DNA from: Woeseiaceae bacterium
Lineage (GTDB): Bacteria; Pseudomonadota; Gammaproteobacteria; Steroidobacterales; Woeseiaceae
Direction of reading: 5' to 3'
DNA length: 35,634 nt
Assembly: GCA_013043165.1 (NCBI GenBank)
Contig: JABDOQ010000016.1
Span: 1 to 35,634 of the forward strand
The notes below the pieces were generated by a model, which searched no databases, was not told where the DNA came from, and worked only from the letters and a program-made list of their open reading frames with translations. Below, in pieces: positions 6,825-15,649 of this stretch. Numbering within the stretch: the first letter of the stretch is position 1; each line of letters begins with the position of its first letter. The position numbers and the translations under genes are program-made.

Positions 6825-8906
6825 ATGAAGACTTGTCTGACCACGGCCCTGGCCGCCTTGCTGCTATTGCCCGCCGCATTGGTTGCCCAGGAGCCCATCG
6901 ACGGGCGTGCGTCCGATGTCGACGAGATTCGCGTGACAGGCAGATCAGTGACGACGGGCCTGGCACAGATTGAGGTTGACCGGGAAATCCTGGTCGATAC
7001 GGCCACGGCGCTCAAAGACATACCTGGCGCCAACGTCAATGCGAACGGCCCTGTTACCGGGATCGCCCAGTACCGCGGCATGTTCGGCGATCGGATCTCG
7101 GTCGTTATCGATCATCTTGGTGTGGTGTCCGGCGGGCCCAACGCCATGGACGCGCCTTTGTCCTACCTGTCGCCCATGATCACGGAAAATCTCTCTGTTG
7201 TTCGCGGCATTCCGAGCGTCTCGCTCGCACCCGAGTCGATCGGTGGTCATGTTTCAACAGCCCTGTCGCGCGGGGATTTCAGCATCGCCGGACCGGCTTT
7301 ATCCGGCTTTGTCGGCAGCCGCTACTCGGCAAACGGCAATGTCAGTACATCGGCCAGTCGCCTCACGCTGGCAGGCAATACTCACAAGCTGTCGCTCGTT
7401 GCGGAACTCGATGAAGGCGATAGCGTAAGCACGCCGGTTGGCGAAAACCGGCCAACGCGGCTGCATCGGGAGCGCTCGGACCTGAGCTACGCGTTCGCGG
7501 GTGACAGGACGTCCGTCTTGTTGTTTGCCGGGCGCCTCGACACCGACGACACCGGTACGCCGGCACTGCCGATGGACATTCGATTCATCGACACCATGCT
7601 GGCCGGCGCCCAGGCGACGCTGGAGCTCAATGAGAACGTCTCACTGGAGGCCCGTGTTGCCTGGAACGATGTCGAACATCTCATGGATAACTTCGGTCTC
7701 AGGCAGGCGCCGATGCCGCCGATGCAGCGGCAGAACTTCTCGACCGGTAGCGGCACTCAGGCCAGCCTTGCTACGACCGTTGCATTGTCGGGTTCGACAT
7801 TGATACTCGGCATCGACACGTCGACCGCTGACCATGACGCGACAATCACGAATCCGAACAACGCAATGTTCCGCGTTGATAATTTCGTCGATGCAAATCG
7901 CGACGTGTTTTCCGTATTCGCTGAGTGGAAACGAGACGCCGGGCTCGGCGATATCGAAGTCGGCTTGCGCGCAAGGCGCGTCGAGACCGGCGCGGGTGAA
8001 GTATTCGCCGTCGGCATGATGGGTGACATGGGCGCCAACGCTGCATTGCTCGCGGACGCGTTCAACGCGGCCGATCGCAGCAAGCGCTGGAGTACGGTCG
8101 ACGCCGTGCTTAAATACCGATGGCAGATCGACTCCGGCACCGAGTGGCGATTTGAACTCGGCAGCAAGACACGTGCGCCGTCTTACCAGGAGCTATACCT
8201 GTGGTTGCCGTTGCAGGCGACAGGCGGGCTGGCTGACGGCCGCAGCTACATCGGCGGCCTCGATCTCGACGAGGAACGGTCCAATGAAATAACGATCGGT
8301 TTCGGTCGCACTATCGGACGTTTTGCGATCTCGCCACAGCTGTTCTTCAAGCGCATTGACGAATACATCCAGGGCGTGCCATCGACCAACATGGTCGCGA
8401 ACATGGTCTCGCAGATGATGTCCGGCAGCCCGGCTCTGCAGTTCAGCAATGTCAACGCCGAGATCTACGGTGCTGACATCGCCTGGCAGGTTGAGCTGTC
8501 GGAACAGTGGTCCCTGGACGGCGTAGCGTCCTGGACTCGCGGCAAGCGCAGAGATATCAGTGACAACCTGTATCGACTTGCTCCGCCCAACGCCTCCATC
8601 GGTTTGTTGTGGGAGAACGACAGGCTATCGATTGCGTCAGAGCTTGTTGCCTATTCCGAGCAGGACAACGTCTCGATATTTAATGGTGAGCAGCGCACGC
8701 CTGGCTATGCGCTCATCAATGCGACGCTGAACTGGACTCCGACGGATGCCCTGCGCATCGAGGCACGTCTCGACAACCTGTCCGACAAGACCTACCAGGA
8801 CCACCTGGCAGGAATCAACCGGGCTGGCGGTTCCGATATCCCGGTCGGGGTCAGGCTTTATGGCGCCGAACGGACGCTGTCCGCCGGCGTTATCTGGTCC
8901 TTTTGA
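6825..8906 (+). CDS. TonB-dependent outer-membrane receptor, Met-rich, probably copper
   Basis: A 693-residue receptor with signal peptide (about 1-21), plug domain (about 30-145; note DEIRVTGR and the ALKDIPGANVNANGP segment) and a 22-strand barrel ending in the terminal Phe of LSAGVIWSF. GAGGAG precedes the ATG. Methionine-dense loops are conspicuous: near residue 293 (QAPMPPMQ), about 390-396 (GMMGDMG) and about 522-534 (NMVANMVSQMMSG). Met clusters plus the upstream DUF2946 gene resemble OprC/TonB-copper receptors, which import Cu. Family membership is clear; substrate is inferred. It is the last gene of the 5.1-8.9 kb plus-strand run and is followed by repeat copy B. Confidence 0.88.
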   Translation: MKTCLTTALAALLLLPAALVAQEPIDGRASDVDEIRVTGRSVTTGLAQIEVDREILVDTATALKDIPGANVNANGPVTGIAQYRGMFGDRISVVIDHLGVVSGGPNAMDAPLSYLSPMITENLSVVRGIPSVSLAPESIGGHVSTALSRGDFSIAGPALSGFVGSRYSANGNVSTSASRLTLAGNTHKLSLVAELDEGDSVSTPVGENRPTRLHRERSDLSYAFAGDRTSVLLFAGRLDTDDTGTPALPMDIRFIDTMLAGAQATLELNENVSLEARVAWNDVEHLMDNFGLRQAPMPPMQRQNFSTGSGTQASLATTVALSGSTLILGIDTSTADHDATITNPNNAMFRVDNFVDANRDVFSVFAEWKRDAGLGDIEVGLRARRVETGAGEVFAVGMMGDMGANAALLADAFNAADRSKRWSTVDAVLKYRWQIDSGTEWRFELGSKTRAPSYQELYLWLPLQATGGLADGRSYIGGLDLDEERSNEITIGFGRTIGRFAISPQLFFKRIDEYIQGVPSTNMVANMVSQMMSGSPALQFSNVNAEIYGADIAWQVELSEQWSLDGVASWTRGKRRDISDNLYRLAPPNASIGLLWENDRLSIASELVAYSEQDNVSIFNGEQRTPGYALINATLNWTPTDALRIEARLDNLSDKTYQDHLAGINRAGGSDIPVGVRLYGAERTLSAGVIWSF

Positions 8907-8950
8907 AGAGGACTCGCAGGCGAGGCAGCGCAGCCGCCGATCTATCCATC

Positions 8951-8970
8951 GAACTGCCGATACGCGGATT
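8951..8970 (+). repeat. Intergenic 20-bp repeat, copy B
   Basis: Second copy of GAACTGCCGRYACGCGGATT, with AT at the variable positions. It lies 44 bases after the TonB-receptor stop and ends 1 base before the stop codon of the convergent TPR gene. Confidence 0.8.
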
Positions 8971-8971
8971 A

Positions 8972-10732
8972 TCAGTCCCTCAAATTCATTCTTTGAAGCA
9001 GCTCGATGAAGCGAGGATCTTCTCGCAGCTCGGCAGGACCCAGTTGCATGTGGTCCGCGGTGCCAACATTCCAGAACACTGCGTTCGGAGACTGCTCATC
9101 CACGGTTCTCTCGGCCCAGTCGAGACCTGTACGAAGCTTTCCGGCGGCAAGATAGGTGATTGCAACACCAAACGGTTCTTCGATTCGATTTTCCTCGATA
9201 CCCTGGCTTACTCTGGCGACGACACGCTGCAACAGTTCCTCTTGCTCCGTAACTGAGTACACCCAGGCGAGCCATCCCTGCAGAAAGGCGGAGCCCCAAC
9301 CCCCGATCAGCTCCTCCGTTTTTTCGGCCATCGCGAGAGCCTCATCCCGGTCGCCCATCAGCGCATGCGCGAGACTCTTTTTTACGTAGCCCCAGGTCCA
9401 GCCAGGGTGAATTTCGATCGCGTTTCCGAACGCAGCAGCAGCTCCTTCGAAGTCTCCTCCCATCAATTTCGCAAAGCCTAGAGCATGCAATGCGCCAATC
9501 GAGATTGGATCTGATTCGACTGCATTCTTAGCCATCTGCAACGCCTGGTCGAAACGACCGAGAGCGGTCAACAGGTTGGAATAGCGATAGTAAGCCGTCG
9601 AACTTGTCGGCCCAAGCGAGATCGCTTTCTTGAAAGCATCCTCGGACGCAGACCAATCGTAGTCGAAAAACATCAATATTGATCCCAGCGAAGCATATGC
9701 CTCGGGAAGATCCGGGTTCAGTGCGATAGCGGACTGCGCCGCGGTCCGGGCTTCTCCAACAATCGCTGATGGCGCGGATGCCGAGAAAAATGCCTTGACG
9801 ATCATCGCGTCAGCGATCGCAGCGTAGGCGGGTGCAAACGCAGGCTCGATAGCCGTCGCCTCGCGAAGGTGCGTGAGACCGCGATCGATCTCTTCCCCGG
9901 TCGAGCCGTGCGTCAGAAATCGACCCTGCAAGTAGTGCCGGTAGGCGGTCGAATCCACCCTTTCACTTCCGCGGAAAAACGCCGCCCGTGCTGGCAACTT
10001 CAATTGCAGTGCCGCGCCAAGGTCAGAAGTAATCGTTTCTTCAAGCTCCAGAATTTCTGTCATTGGCCGGACAAGTCGCGTACCCCAGACCTCTCGTCCG
10101 TCGCGGGTGTCGACGAGCGTTGCACGAACAACGACGTTGTCGCCATTACGCTCCAGCTGACCCGAGAGTATCCTGGTCACGTTGAGCAGGCGGCCTATTT
10201 CTTGCGGTTGCCTCACTTTATCCCGAAGCGCAAACGCTGAAAATCGCGATATCACCTTCAGATTCGGGATGGCCGAGAGGGTGTGGATCAGGCTTTCCGG
10301 GATGCCATCGCGCAAATAATCAAGCTCAGCGCTTCCGCCATCCGATTCGAACGGCAGAACCGCGATCGACATCTCGACCGGCGTGCTGGATTTGGCGAGA
10401 TCGGCAGTTGCGGGCTCGGTCGAAGTTACCCAATACCAACCGACAGCGACTGCTGTCAGAGCCGCAGTCACGCTATAGAACCAGGTCTCTTGTCTGCTCA
10501 CGGCCTGCACACCAAGCCGGCCGTGGCACCAGTTCCAAATCAATGCAATTGGCAGCGCGCCGACACAGACAATTATTGCAACAGTGAGCAGCTTGGAATT
10601 GAGCTGATAATTATTGACGAAAAACTCGACGGCTTGCAGAAGCGCGAATGCTGCCGCTGGATAAGCTATGGCAACGTGCCAGATATTACGTTCCCTGAGC
10701 TGACGAGCGAATTTCTTGATATGCGAGTACAT
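8972..10732 (-). CDS. Membrane-anchored TolB-like/TPR protein (paralogue 2)
   Basis: A 586-residue protein with the same plan as the one at 474-2276: N-terminal membrane helices (about 17-38, 49-67, 85-102), a TolB-like domain beginning MSIAVLPFESDG (121-132) with DGIPESLIHTLSAIPNLKVISR, then TPR repeats to the end (about 220-575). The N-terminus (RERNIWHVAIAYPAAAFALLQAVE) aligns by eye with RRNVFRVALAYLAVAWLLIQVAE of the first copy. Identity is otherwise low, so this is an old paralogue. The TolB-like part probably serves in protein assembly or signalling; no enzyme motif is present. A good sigma70-type promoter lies about 96 bases upstream. It converges with the TonB-receptor gene, separated by repeat copy B. 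Confidence 0.84.
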   Translation of the reverse strand: MYSHIKKFARQLRERNIWHVAIAYPAAAFALLQAVEFFVNNYQLNSKLLTVAIIVCVGALPIALIWNWCHGRLGVQAVSRQETWFYSVTAALTAVAVGWYWVTSTEPATADLAKSSTPVEMSIAVLPFESDGGSAELDYLRDGIPESLIHTLSAIPNLKVISRFSAFALRDKVRQPQEIGRLLNVTRILSGQLERNGDNVVVRATLVDTRDGREVWGTRLVRPMTEILELEETITSDLGAALQLKLPARAAFFRGSERVDSTAYRHYLQGRFLTHGSTGEEIDRGLTHLREATAIEPAFAPAYAAIADAMIVKAFFSASAPSAIVGEARTAAQSAIALNPDLPEAYASLGSILMFFDYDWSASEDAFKKAISLGPTSSTAYYRYSNLLTALGRFDQALQMAKNAVESDPISIGALHALGFAKLMGGDFEGAAAAFGNAIEIHPGWTWGYVKKSLAHALMGDRDEALAMAEKTEELIGGWGSAFLQGWLAWVYSVTEQEELLQRVVARVSQGIEENRIEEPFGVAITYLAAGKLRTGLDWAERTVDEQSPNAVFWNVGTADHMQLGPAELREDPRFIELLQRMNLRD

Positions 10733-10827
10733 TGTGCCGCTCGGATTGCAGGCCTATGAACAGATAAGGCGCGGGTCACCAAATCTCACACCAATAGCCT
10801 ACGCCCTATGCGCGGAGCCGCCACTTG

Positions 10828-10857
10828 TTAATATTGGGTCGGATCCGGTTTTGTCAA
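10828..10857 (-). promoter_or_regulatory. Sigma70-type promoter for TolB-like/TPR gene
   Basis: On the minus strand a perfect TTGACA (10852-10857) is separated by 18 bases from TATTAA (10828-10833). It points at the TPR gene starting at 10732, giving a leader of roughly 90 bases. Confidence 0.55.
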
Positions 10858-10947
10858 TGATAGGATCCGGCCGCTTTACCACCGGCACTACCGTCTACCT
10901 GCCGTGCCGGACGTAGCTTGGTCACGCGGCGAGCAGCAATCCTGCCA

Positions 10948-12375
10948 TCAGGTGGTCGTGCCCTCTCGTCCGTAGTTGTCCTCCAGGCGGACGATATCGT
11001 CTTCGCCCAGGTAGTCGCCGCACTGGACTTCGATGATATGCACTGGTTCGTCAAAGGGATTTGCAATGCGGTGAACGTCCCCAATGGCGATGTAGGTTGA
11101 TTCGTTGACGCAGAGGTCGAAAACATCATCGTTCTTCGTGATCCGCGCCTTGCCGCGCACAACGACCCAGTGTTCGGCCCGGCGTGCATGCTTCTGCAGC
11201 GAGAGCACCGCACCGGGATTGACGATCAGCCGCTTGACCTGGAAGCCTTCCTGGTTCTCGAGACTGTCGTAGCTGCCCCAGGGACGGAATACCTGGCGCC
11301 ACAGTTTGGTCTCTTCCCGGTCCTGGCTTTTAAGATCATCGACGATGTGCTTGACGTCCTGCGACCTGGACTTGTCTGCAACGAGAACCGCGTTCCTGGT
11401 CTGCACGACGACGACATCCTCCAGGCCGACAGCCGTAACCAGGAGGTTCTCGGCCTGGATGAAGGTGTCGCGACAATCATGCGTTACGACGTCGCCATCA
11501 ATCACGTTGCCGGATTCGTCCTGTTGCCGGACTTCGTGCAATGCCCCCCAGGAGCCGACATCGCTCCAGCCGGCCTTCAGTGGCACCATCATCGCCTTGT
11601 CGGTTTTCTCCATGATCGCGTAGTCAATGGAGTCGGAAGGTGATTGCAGAAAATCATCAGTACCCGGACGCACAAAATTCTCGTCGGTTTGCCGTTGCTC
11701 CATACTCTTTACGCAACATTCGTAAATTTCGGGCGCGAATTGCTCCAGGGCGTCGAGATAGGCGTCTGCACGGAACAGAAATATGCCACTGTTCCAGAAA
11801 TACTCACCGCTGTCGACGTACTTCTTTGCGGTGTCCGCATCCGGCTTTTCGACGAACGACTCGACGGGCACGGCCGCTGCGCCCTGCGGTATTGCCCGGA
11901 TGTAGCCGTAGCCGGTCTCGGGCCTGTCCGGCACGATGCCGAAGGTGACGAGCTTGCCGTCACGAGCCGCGCCCAGGCCGACGTCAAGCGCCGCCCGAAA
12001 CGCCGCAACATCACGAATGACATGATCGGCCGGCATCACGAGCAGGATCGCTTCCGCATCGGTCTCTCTCTCGAGGAATGCCGCCAGCGCAACGGCAGGC
12101 GCAGTGTTGCGGCCTTCGGGCTCCAGCAGAACTCGAGCGCTTCGATCGATCTCGAGCAACTGTTGCGCGACGAGAAAGCGGTGGTTCTCGTTGCAGATGA
12201 CAAGGAGTTCATCGGCGACGTTTTCGACGCCGTCGAGTCGTTTCACGGTGTCCTGCAGCATCGTGGATTTGCCGCTCACTAGTGGCAACAGCTGTTTCGG
12301 GTACATCGATACCGAGGCCGGCCAGAGCCGGGTACCGGCACCGCCCGACAATATGATTGGGAGTATTCTGTTCAT
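10948..12375 (-). CDS. manC: Mannose-1-phosphate guanylyltransferase / mannose-6-phosphate isomerase
   Basis: A bifunctional type II enzyme (475 residues from the ATG at 12375). The N-terminal nucleotidyltransferase has GGAGTRLWP (11-19) and the FVEKPD motif (about 180); it joins GTP and mannose-1-phosphate to give GDP-mannose. The C-terminal cupin domain (about 350-470) isomerises fructose-6-phosphate and mannose-6-phosphate; its metal ligands are visible in SLQKHARRAEHWVVV and GDVHRIANP. A GTG at 12381 is an alternative start, but AAGA is better spaced for the ATG. It is divergent from the sugar gene set at 12.5-18.2 kb, so GDP-mannose may feed that set's glycosyltransferase, besides any polysaccharide role. 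Confidence 0.93.
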   Translation of the reverse strand: MNRILPIILSGGAGTRLWPASVSMYPKQLLPLVSGKSTMLQDTVKRLDGVENVADELLVICNENHRFLVAQQLLEIDRSARVLLEPEGRNTAPAVALAAFLERETDAEAILLVMPADHVIRDVAAFRAALDVGLGAARDGKLVTFGIVPDRPETGYGYIRAIPQGAAAVPVESFVEKPDADTAKKYVDSGEYFWNSGIFLFRADAYLDALEQFAPEIYECCVKSMEQRQTDENFVRPGTDDFLQSPSDSIDYAIMEKTDKAMMVPLKAGWSDVGSWGALHEVRQQDESGNVIDGDVVTHDCRDTFIQAENLLVTAVGLEDVVVVQTRNAVLVADKSRSQDVKHIVDDLKSQDREETKLWRQVFRPWGSYDSLENQEGFQVKRLIVNPGAVLSLQKHARRAEHWVVVRGKARITKNDDVFDLCVNESTYIAIGDVHRIANPFDEPVHIIEVQCGDYLGEDDIVRLEDNYGREGTTT

Positions 12376-12522
12376 TCGCACATCTTAACAATTATTCTGA
12401 CCCAGGCAGGGCTTGCGTTATTTTCCGCATTGCCCGGTCGAGGCCCACTGGATTCGCACGCAATCCGCACGACGGCGATGTTCATCTGGCTCGGGAAACG
12501 GCTGATTGTGTACACTTCTGTC

Positions 12523-13410
12523 ATGACAAGTGATCAGCGAATTGCGGGCATAGAGCTGGGCGGCACCAAGGTGATCTGCGGTATCGCGACGGCGGCCGGC
12601 GAGGTGCTGCAGCGCACCCGCATTCCGACGCGGGGGCCGGAAGAGACGCTGCTCGACATAAGGAACTGGCTGCAACCCAGGCTGGACGTCGCAAGCGGCC
12701 TGGGGATCGCGAGCTTCGGGCCCATCCATGTCGATCCCGCCTCACCGCGGTATGGCCACATCGGCGCGACGCCCAAGACCGCCTGGCGCGACTTCGACCT
12801 GCTTCGGGCGATCCGCGAGTGGACCACGCTGCCGTCGGCCCTCGATACCGACGTCAACGCCGCCGCGCTGGCCGAGATACGTTGGGGTGCAGCCCACGGA
12901 CACGACAACGTCGTCTATGTCACGGTCGGCACAGGCATCGGTGGCGGTATCGTAGCCAACGGCCGTGCTGTTCATGGCCTCATGCATCCGGAGATCGGCC
13001 ACATGAAACCGCGCCGCTTGCCCGACGATGACTTCGACGGGATGTGCCCGTTCCACGGCGACTGCTTCGAGGGCCTTGCGGCCGGGCCGGCGATTCGGGC
13101 GCGCTGGGGAAAACCACTCAACGAGTTGCCCGCTGACCACCCGGCCTTCGCCATGGAGGCCGATTACCTGGGGCAGCTTGCCGTCAACCTGCTACTGACG
13201 GCGTCGCCAACGAAGCTGATCTTCGGCGGCGGGGTCATGAACACCACCGAGCTGCTGCCGATGATCCGAAACGCCGCGGCACGGCATCTCAATGACTACC
13301 TCGACCTGACGGACCCGGCGGGCGAACCGCGGGAACTGATCGTGACGCCGGGGCTCGAGTCGAATGCCGGCTTGCTGGGTGCCGTCGCCCTGGCCATCGA
13401 CGCTTCGTAA
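12523..13410 (+). CDS. ROK-family fructokinase
   Basis: A 295-residue sugar kinase from the ATG at 12523; the frame extends upstream to 12430 but homology begins at IAGIELGGTK (7-16, phosphate-binding loop). DTDVNAAA (108-115) supplies catalytic Asp110. The second ATP motif is VTVGTGIGGG. The zinc site typical of bacterial ROK fructokinases is complete: H160 in EIGHMKPRR and C175/H178/C181 in MCPFHGDCFEGLA. The reaction is fructose + ATP to fructose-6-phosphate. It starts 142 bases from divergent manC, has no clear ribosome-binding site (TACACT lies 6 bases upstream, so a leaderless message is possible) and overlaps the glycosidase gene by one base. In this cluster it would recover fructose released by disaccharide hydrolysis. 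Confidence 0.9.
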   Translation: MTSDQRIAGIELGGTKVICGIATAAGEVLQRTRIPTRGPEETLLDIRNWLQPRLDVASGLGIASFGPIHVDPASPRYGHIGATPKTAWRDFDLLRAIREWTTLPSALDTDVNAAALAEIRWGAAHGHDNVVYVTVGTGIGGGIVANGRAVHGLMHPEIGHMKPRRLPDDDFDGMCPFHGDCFEGLAAGPAIRARWGKPLNELPADHPAFAMEADYLGQLAVNLLLTASPTKLIFGGGVMNTTELLPMIRNAAARHLNDYLDLTDPAGEPRELIVTPGLESNAGLLGAVALAIDAS

Positions 13411-14891
13411 TGTACTCGGGCTACGGATTCCGCAAATCGGAGATCGGTGACGTCGATGTGGTCGTGCATGACGGCGAGTACCATCTATTTCACCTGACGT
13501 TACCCAATCACGATTACATCGCGCACGCCGTGAGCAGAGATGGCCTGCATTGGCGGCGCGTCAAGAACGCATTGTTTATCAGCGACCCGCCTGCCTGGGA
13601 TGACGACATGCTGTGGACCATGCACGTGTCCCGCGATCCCTATCAGCCCGGCTCATGGCGCATGTTCTACACCGGGCTCTCGATGGAGGAGCGTGGGCGC
13701 GTGCAGCGACTCGGCCTAGCCGTCAGCGACGATCTTTACCACTGGCGCAAGGTGAATCAGGGCGCCTTTCCGCTCGAAGCAAAGAGCCCGCACTACGAAT
13801 CGACGGTTGACGAGGGCCGCCACTGGGTGAGCTTTCGCGACCCGTGCTTCTTCGAGCAGGATGGGAAAGGCTGCCTGGTAGTATCGGCGCGCGTTCCACA
13901 AGGGCCGATCATCCGGCGAGGTTGCGTCGCCCTTCTCAAGGAAACCGCCGCCAATCAATTCGAACTGCAGGCCCCGCTATTCCACCCGATGCGCTACGAC
14001 GACCTGGAGGTACCCAGCCTGGTGCGACTGCGCGACCGATACTACCTGATTTGCTCCATCCGGGAGGACATCAAGATCCACTACTGGTACGCGGACAAAC
14101 TCGAGGGGCCGTACCGAAATCTTGCTGACAACGTACTGCTGCCGCAGGGCAACTATGCCGCCAGGATCTGCCAGGACGACGGTCGCTACCTGGTCTGGAA
14201 CTTCTTCTACAAGGGTCTGAAGATCGAAGGCCTGCACCTGATGGCCCCGCCAAAAGAACTGGTTGCCGACGACGATGGACGATTACGGCTAAGGCGCTTC
14301 GCCGGATTCCGGGACGTTTTCTCGTCGCCGCAGGACCCCGAACAACTGTTTCCGCTTGCGCCCGTGCTCGGAAACCCGACCGCGAGCTTCGATACGGCGC
14401 CCGGAATGTGCAGGGTCGCATGCGAAAGCGGCATGGAGATGTTCCTGATGCAGGGAGAATTCGACGATTTCGTGCTCTCCGGGGACCTTCATATCGACGA
14501 GAGCGGCAAATGCGGACTCCTGCTTCGTGTCGACGATGAGGGAGACGGCTATTTCCTCAGCCTCGATCTCTACAAGGGAATGGCCCAGCTTCGGGCCTGG
14601 GCCTTCAATCCGGAGGGCAGTTACGAGGAATCGTTCCATTATCAACAGCTCCAGGGGTCGAACTTCCTGACCGGGCAAGGGCCCTATCGATTCAGTCTTC
14701 TTGCCTATGGACAGTATTTCGAGCTGACGTTGAACGGCTTTATCGTGCTGAGCCTCGCCGACGATCAGTTCTCCCGGGGCCGGATCGGTTTTTATTCGGA
14801 GGGCGCAACATTCACGGTAGAGAATCTGACCTTTTGGACCCCGACCAAACCGGTCAGCCCGGAATACCCCGAGACGCTCGAGAGGCTTTAG
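13410..14891 (+). CDS. GH32/GH43-like five-bladed beta-propeller glycosidase with C-terminal beta-sandwich
   Basis: A 493-residue cytoplasmic protein (no signal peptide). Three acidic positions match the clan-J triad: Asp14/16 near the start (GDVDVVVHDGEYHLFHL), Asp144 in SFRDP (141-145) and Glu200 in DDLEVPSLVRL, the analogue of the GH32 'ECPD' acid/base. WRRV and WRKV after aspartate-rich turns mark propeller blades. From about 340 to 475 is a jelly-roll-like domain (FDDFVLSGDLHIDESGKCGLLLR) as in GH32 invertases. It probably hydrolyses a fructose-containing disaccharide or a related glycoside. TAATG overlap with the fructokinase gene shows a tight operon. Exact substrate is unknown; a GH43/GH68 relative is also possible. 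Confidence 0.78.
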   Translation: MYSGYGFRKSEIGDVDVVVHDGEYHLFHLTLPNHDYIAHAVSRDGLHWRRVKNALFISDPPAWDDDMLWTMHVSRDPYQPGSWRMFYTGLSMEERGRVQRLGLAVSDDLYHWRKVNQGAFPLEAKSPHYESTVDEGRHWVSFRDPCFFEQDGKGCLVVSARVPQGPIIRRGCVALLKETAANQFELQAPLFHPMRYDDLEVPSLVRLRDRYYLICSIREDIKIHYWYADKLEGPYRNLADNVLLPQGNYAARICQDDGRYLVWNFFYKGLKIEGLHLMAPPKELVADDDGRLRLRRFAGFRDVFSSPQDPEQLFPLAPVLGNPTASFDTAPGMCRVACESGMEMFLMQGEFDDFVLSGDLHIDESGKCGLLLRVDDEGDGYFLSLDLYKGMAQLRAWAFNPEGSYEESFHYQQLQGSNFLTGQGPYRFSLLAYGQYFELTLNGFIVLSLADDQFSRGRIGFYSEGATFTVENLTFWTPTKPVSPEYPETLERL

Positions 14892-14941
14892 GTCGAAGCT
14901 CTGGTACACTTCGCAGACCGTGGCTTGGGATCCTCGTTAAC

Positions 14942-15586
14942 ATGATTGGCGACAAACTCGTCATTACCAACTACCACCGGCAAGCAGCCGCCAAAATTTC
15001 TCCGCATATCCAGCGAGCGCTCAACAGCCCCGAGGACACGATCTCCGTCTCGATCGCCGGTGAATCCGGCTCTGGGAAGTCCGAGATCGCCAACTGTCTC
15101 GCCGCCCTGCTGGAAGCGGAAGGGTGGCACTGCCTGATTCTTTGCCAGGATGACTATTTCAGGCTGCCTCCCAAAACCAACTACCTGAGACGCAAGAGCG
15201 ACATCGAATGGGTGGGCCTCGGAGAAGTAAGGCTCGATCTCATCGAATCCCACGTCCGTGCGCTGAAGGAACATCCGGACAAACCGCTGTCCAAACCACT
15301 GATGATGTTCGAGGAAAACCTGGTGACCTGCGAAATCATCGAACCGGGTGTCCGGAACGTCATTATCGTCGAGGGTTGCTACACGTCTCTGGTCGATGGT
15401 ATCGATTTTCGTGTTTTTATCGATCGGGACTACCGGCAGACTCATCGAGCGCGAAATCGTCGCGCCCGTGACCCGAATGAAGCATTCCTCGAACGAGTCC
15501 TGGCAATCGAGCACCAGGAAATCTCGAAGCACAAGCGTCGTGCCGACATCGTAATAGACGGGCCGGAAGACGATCTGCCGAAATAA
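14942..15586 (+). CDS. Uridine kinase/phosphoribulokinase-like P-loop kinase
   Basis: A 214-residue protein from the ATG at 14942, 50 bases after the glycosidase; the frame could extend to 14834 but that part overlaps the preceding gene. Walker A is GESGSGKSE (40-48). LCQDDYFRLPPKTN (68-81) matches the DDFY-type substrate loop of uridine kinases, and VRNVIIVEGCYTSL corresponds to the Walker B strand. The basic lid RAR.RRARD is also present. It transfers phosphate from ATP to a small sugar or nucleoside. Inside a disaccharide cluster a sugar or UMP-forming role is conceivable, but nothing in the sequence decides it. Ribosome-binding site is weak. Confidence 0.78.
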   Translation: MIGDKLVITNYHRQAAAKISPHIQRALNSPEDTISVSIAGESGSGKSEIANCLAALLEAEGWHCLILCQDDYFRLPPKTNYLRRKSDIEWVGLGEVRLDLIESHVRALKEHPDKPLSKPLMMFEENLVTCEIIEPGVRNVIIVEGCYTSLVDGIDFRVFIDRDYRQTHRARNRRARDPNEAFLERVLAIEHQEISKHKRRADIVIDGPEDDLPK

Positions 15587-15649
15587 ACCATTGCAACTGG
15601 AGGGAAAATCAGTCGTCGCAACTCCTGGCGCGGCGGCCGGACTGCCATT

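Noticed and set aside
10882..10910. CCGGCAC/GTGCCGG hairpin after manC as a terminator
   Set aside because: Only a 7-bp stem with a 15-base loop and no T-run; too weak to call.
11644..12282. 212-codon plus-strand frame
   Set aside because: Antisense to manC; no ribosome-binding site or family resemblance.
12430..12522. Upstream extension of the fructokinase frame
   Set aside because: ROK homology starts at the ATG at 12523; the extra 31 codons would crowd the divergent manC promoter region.
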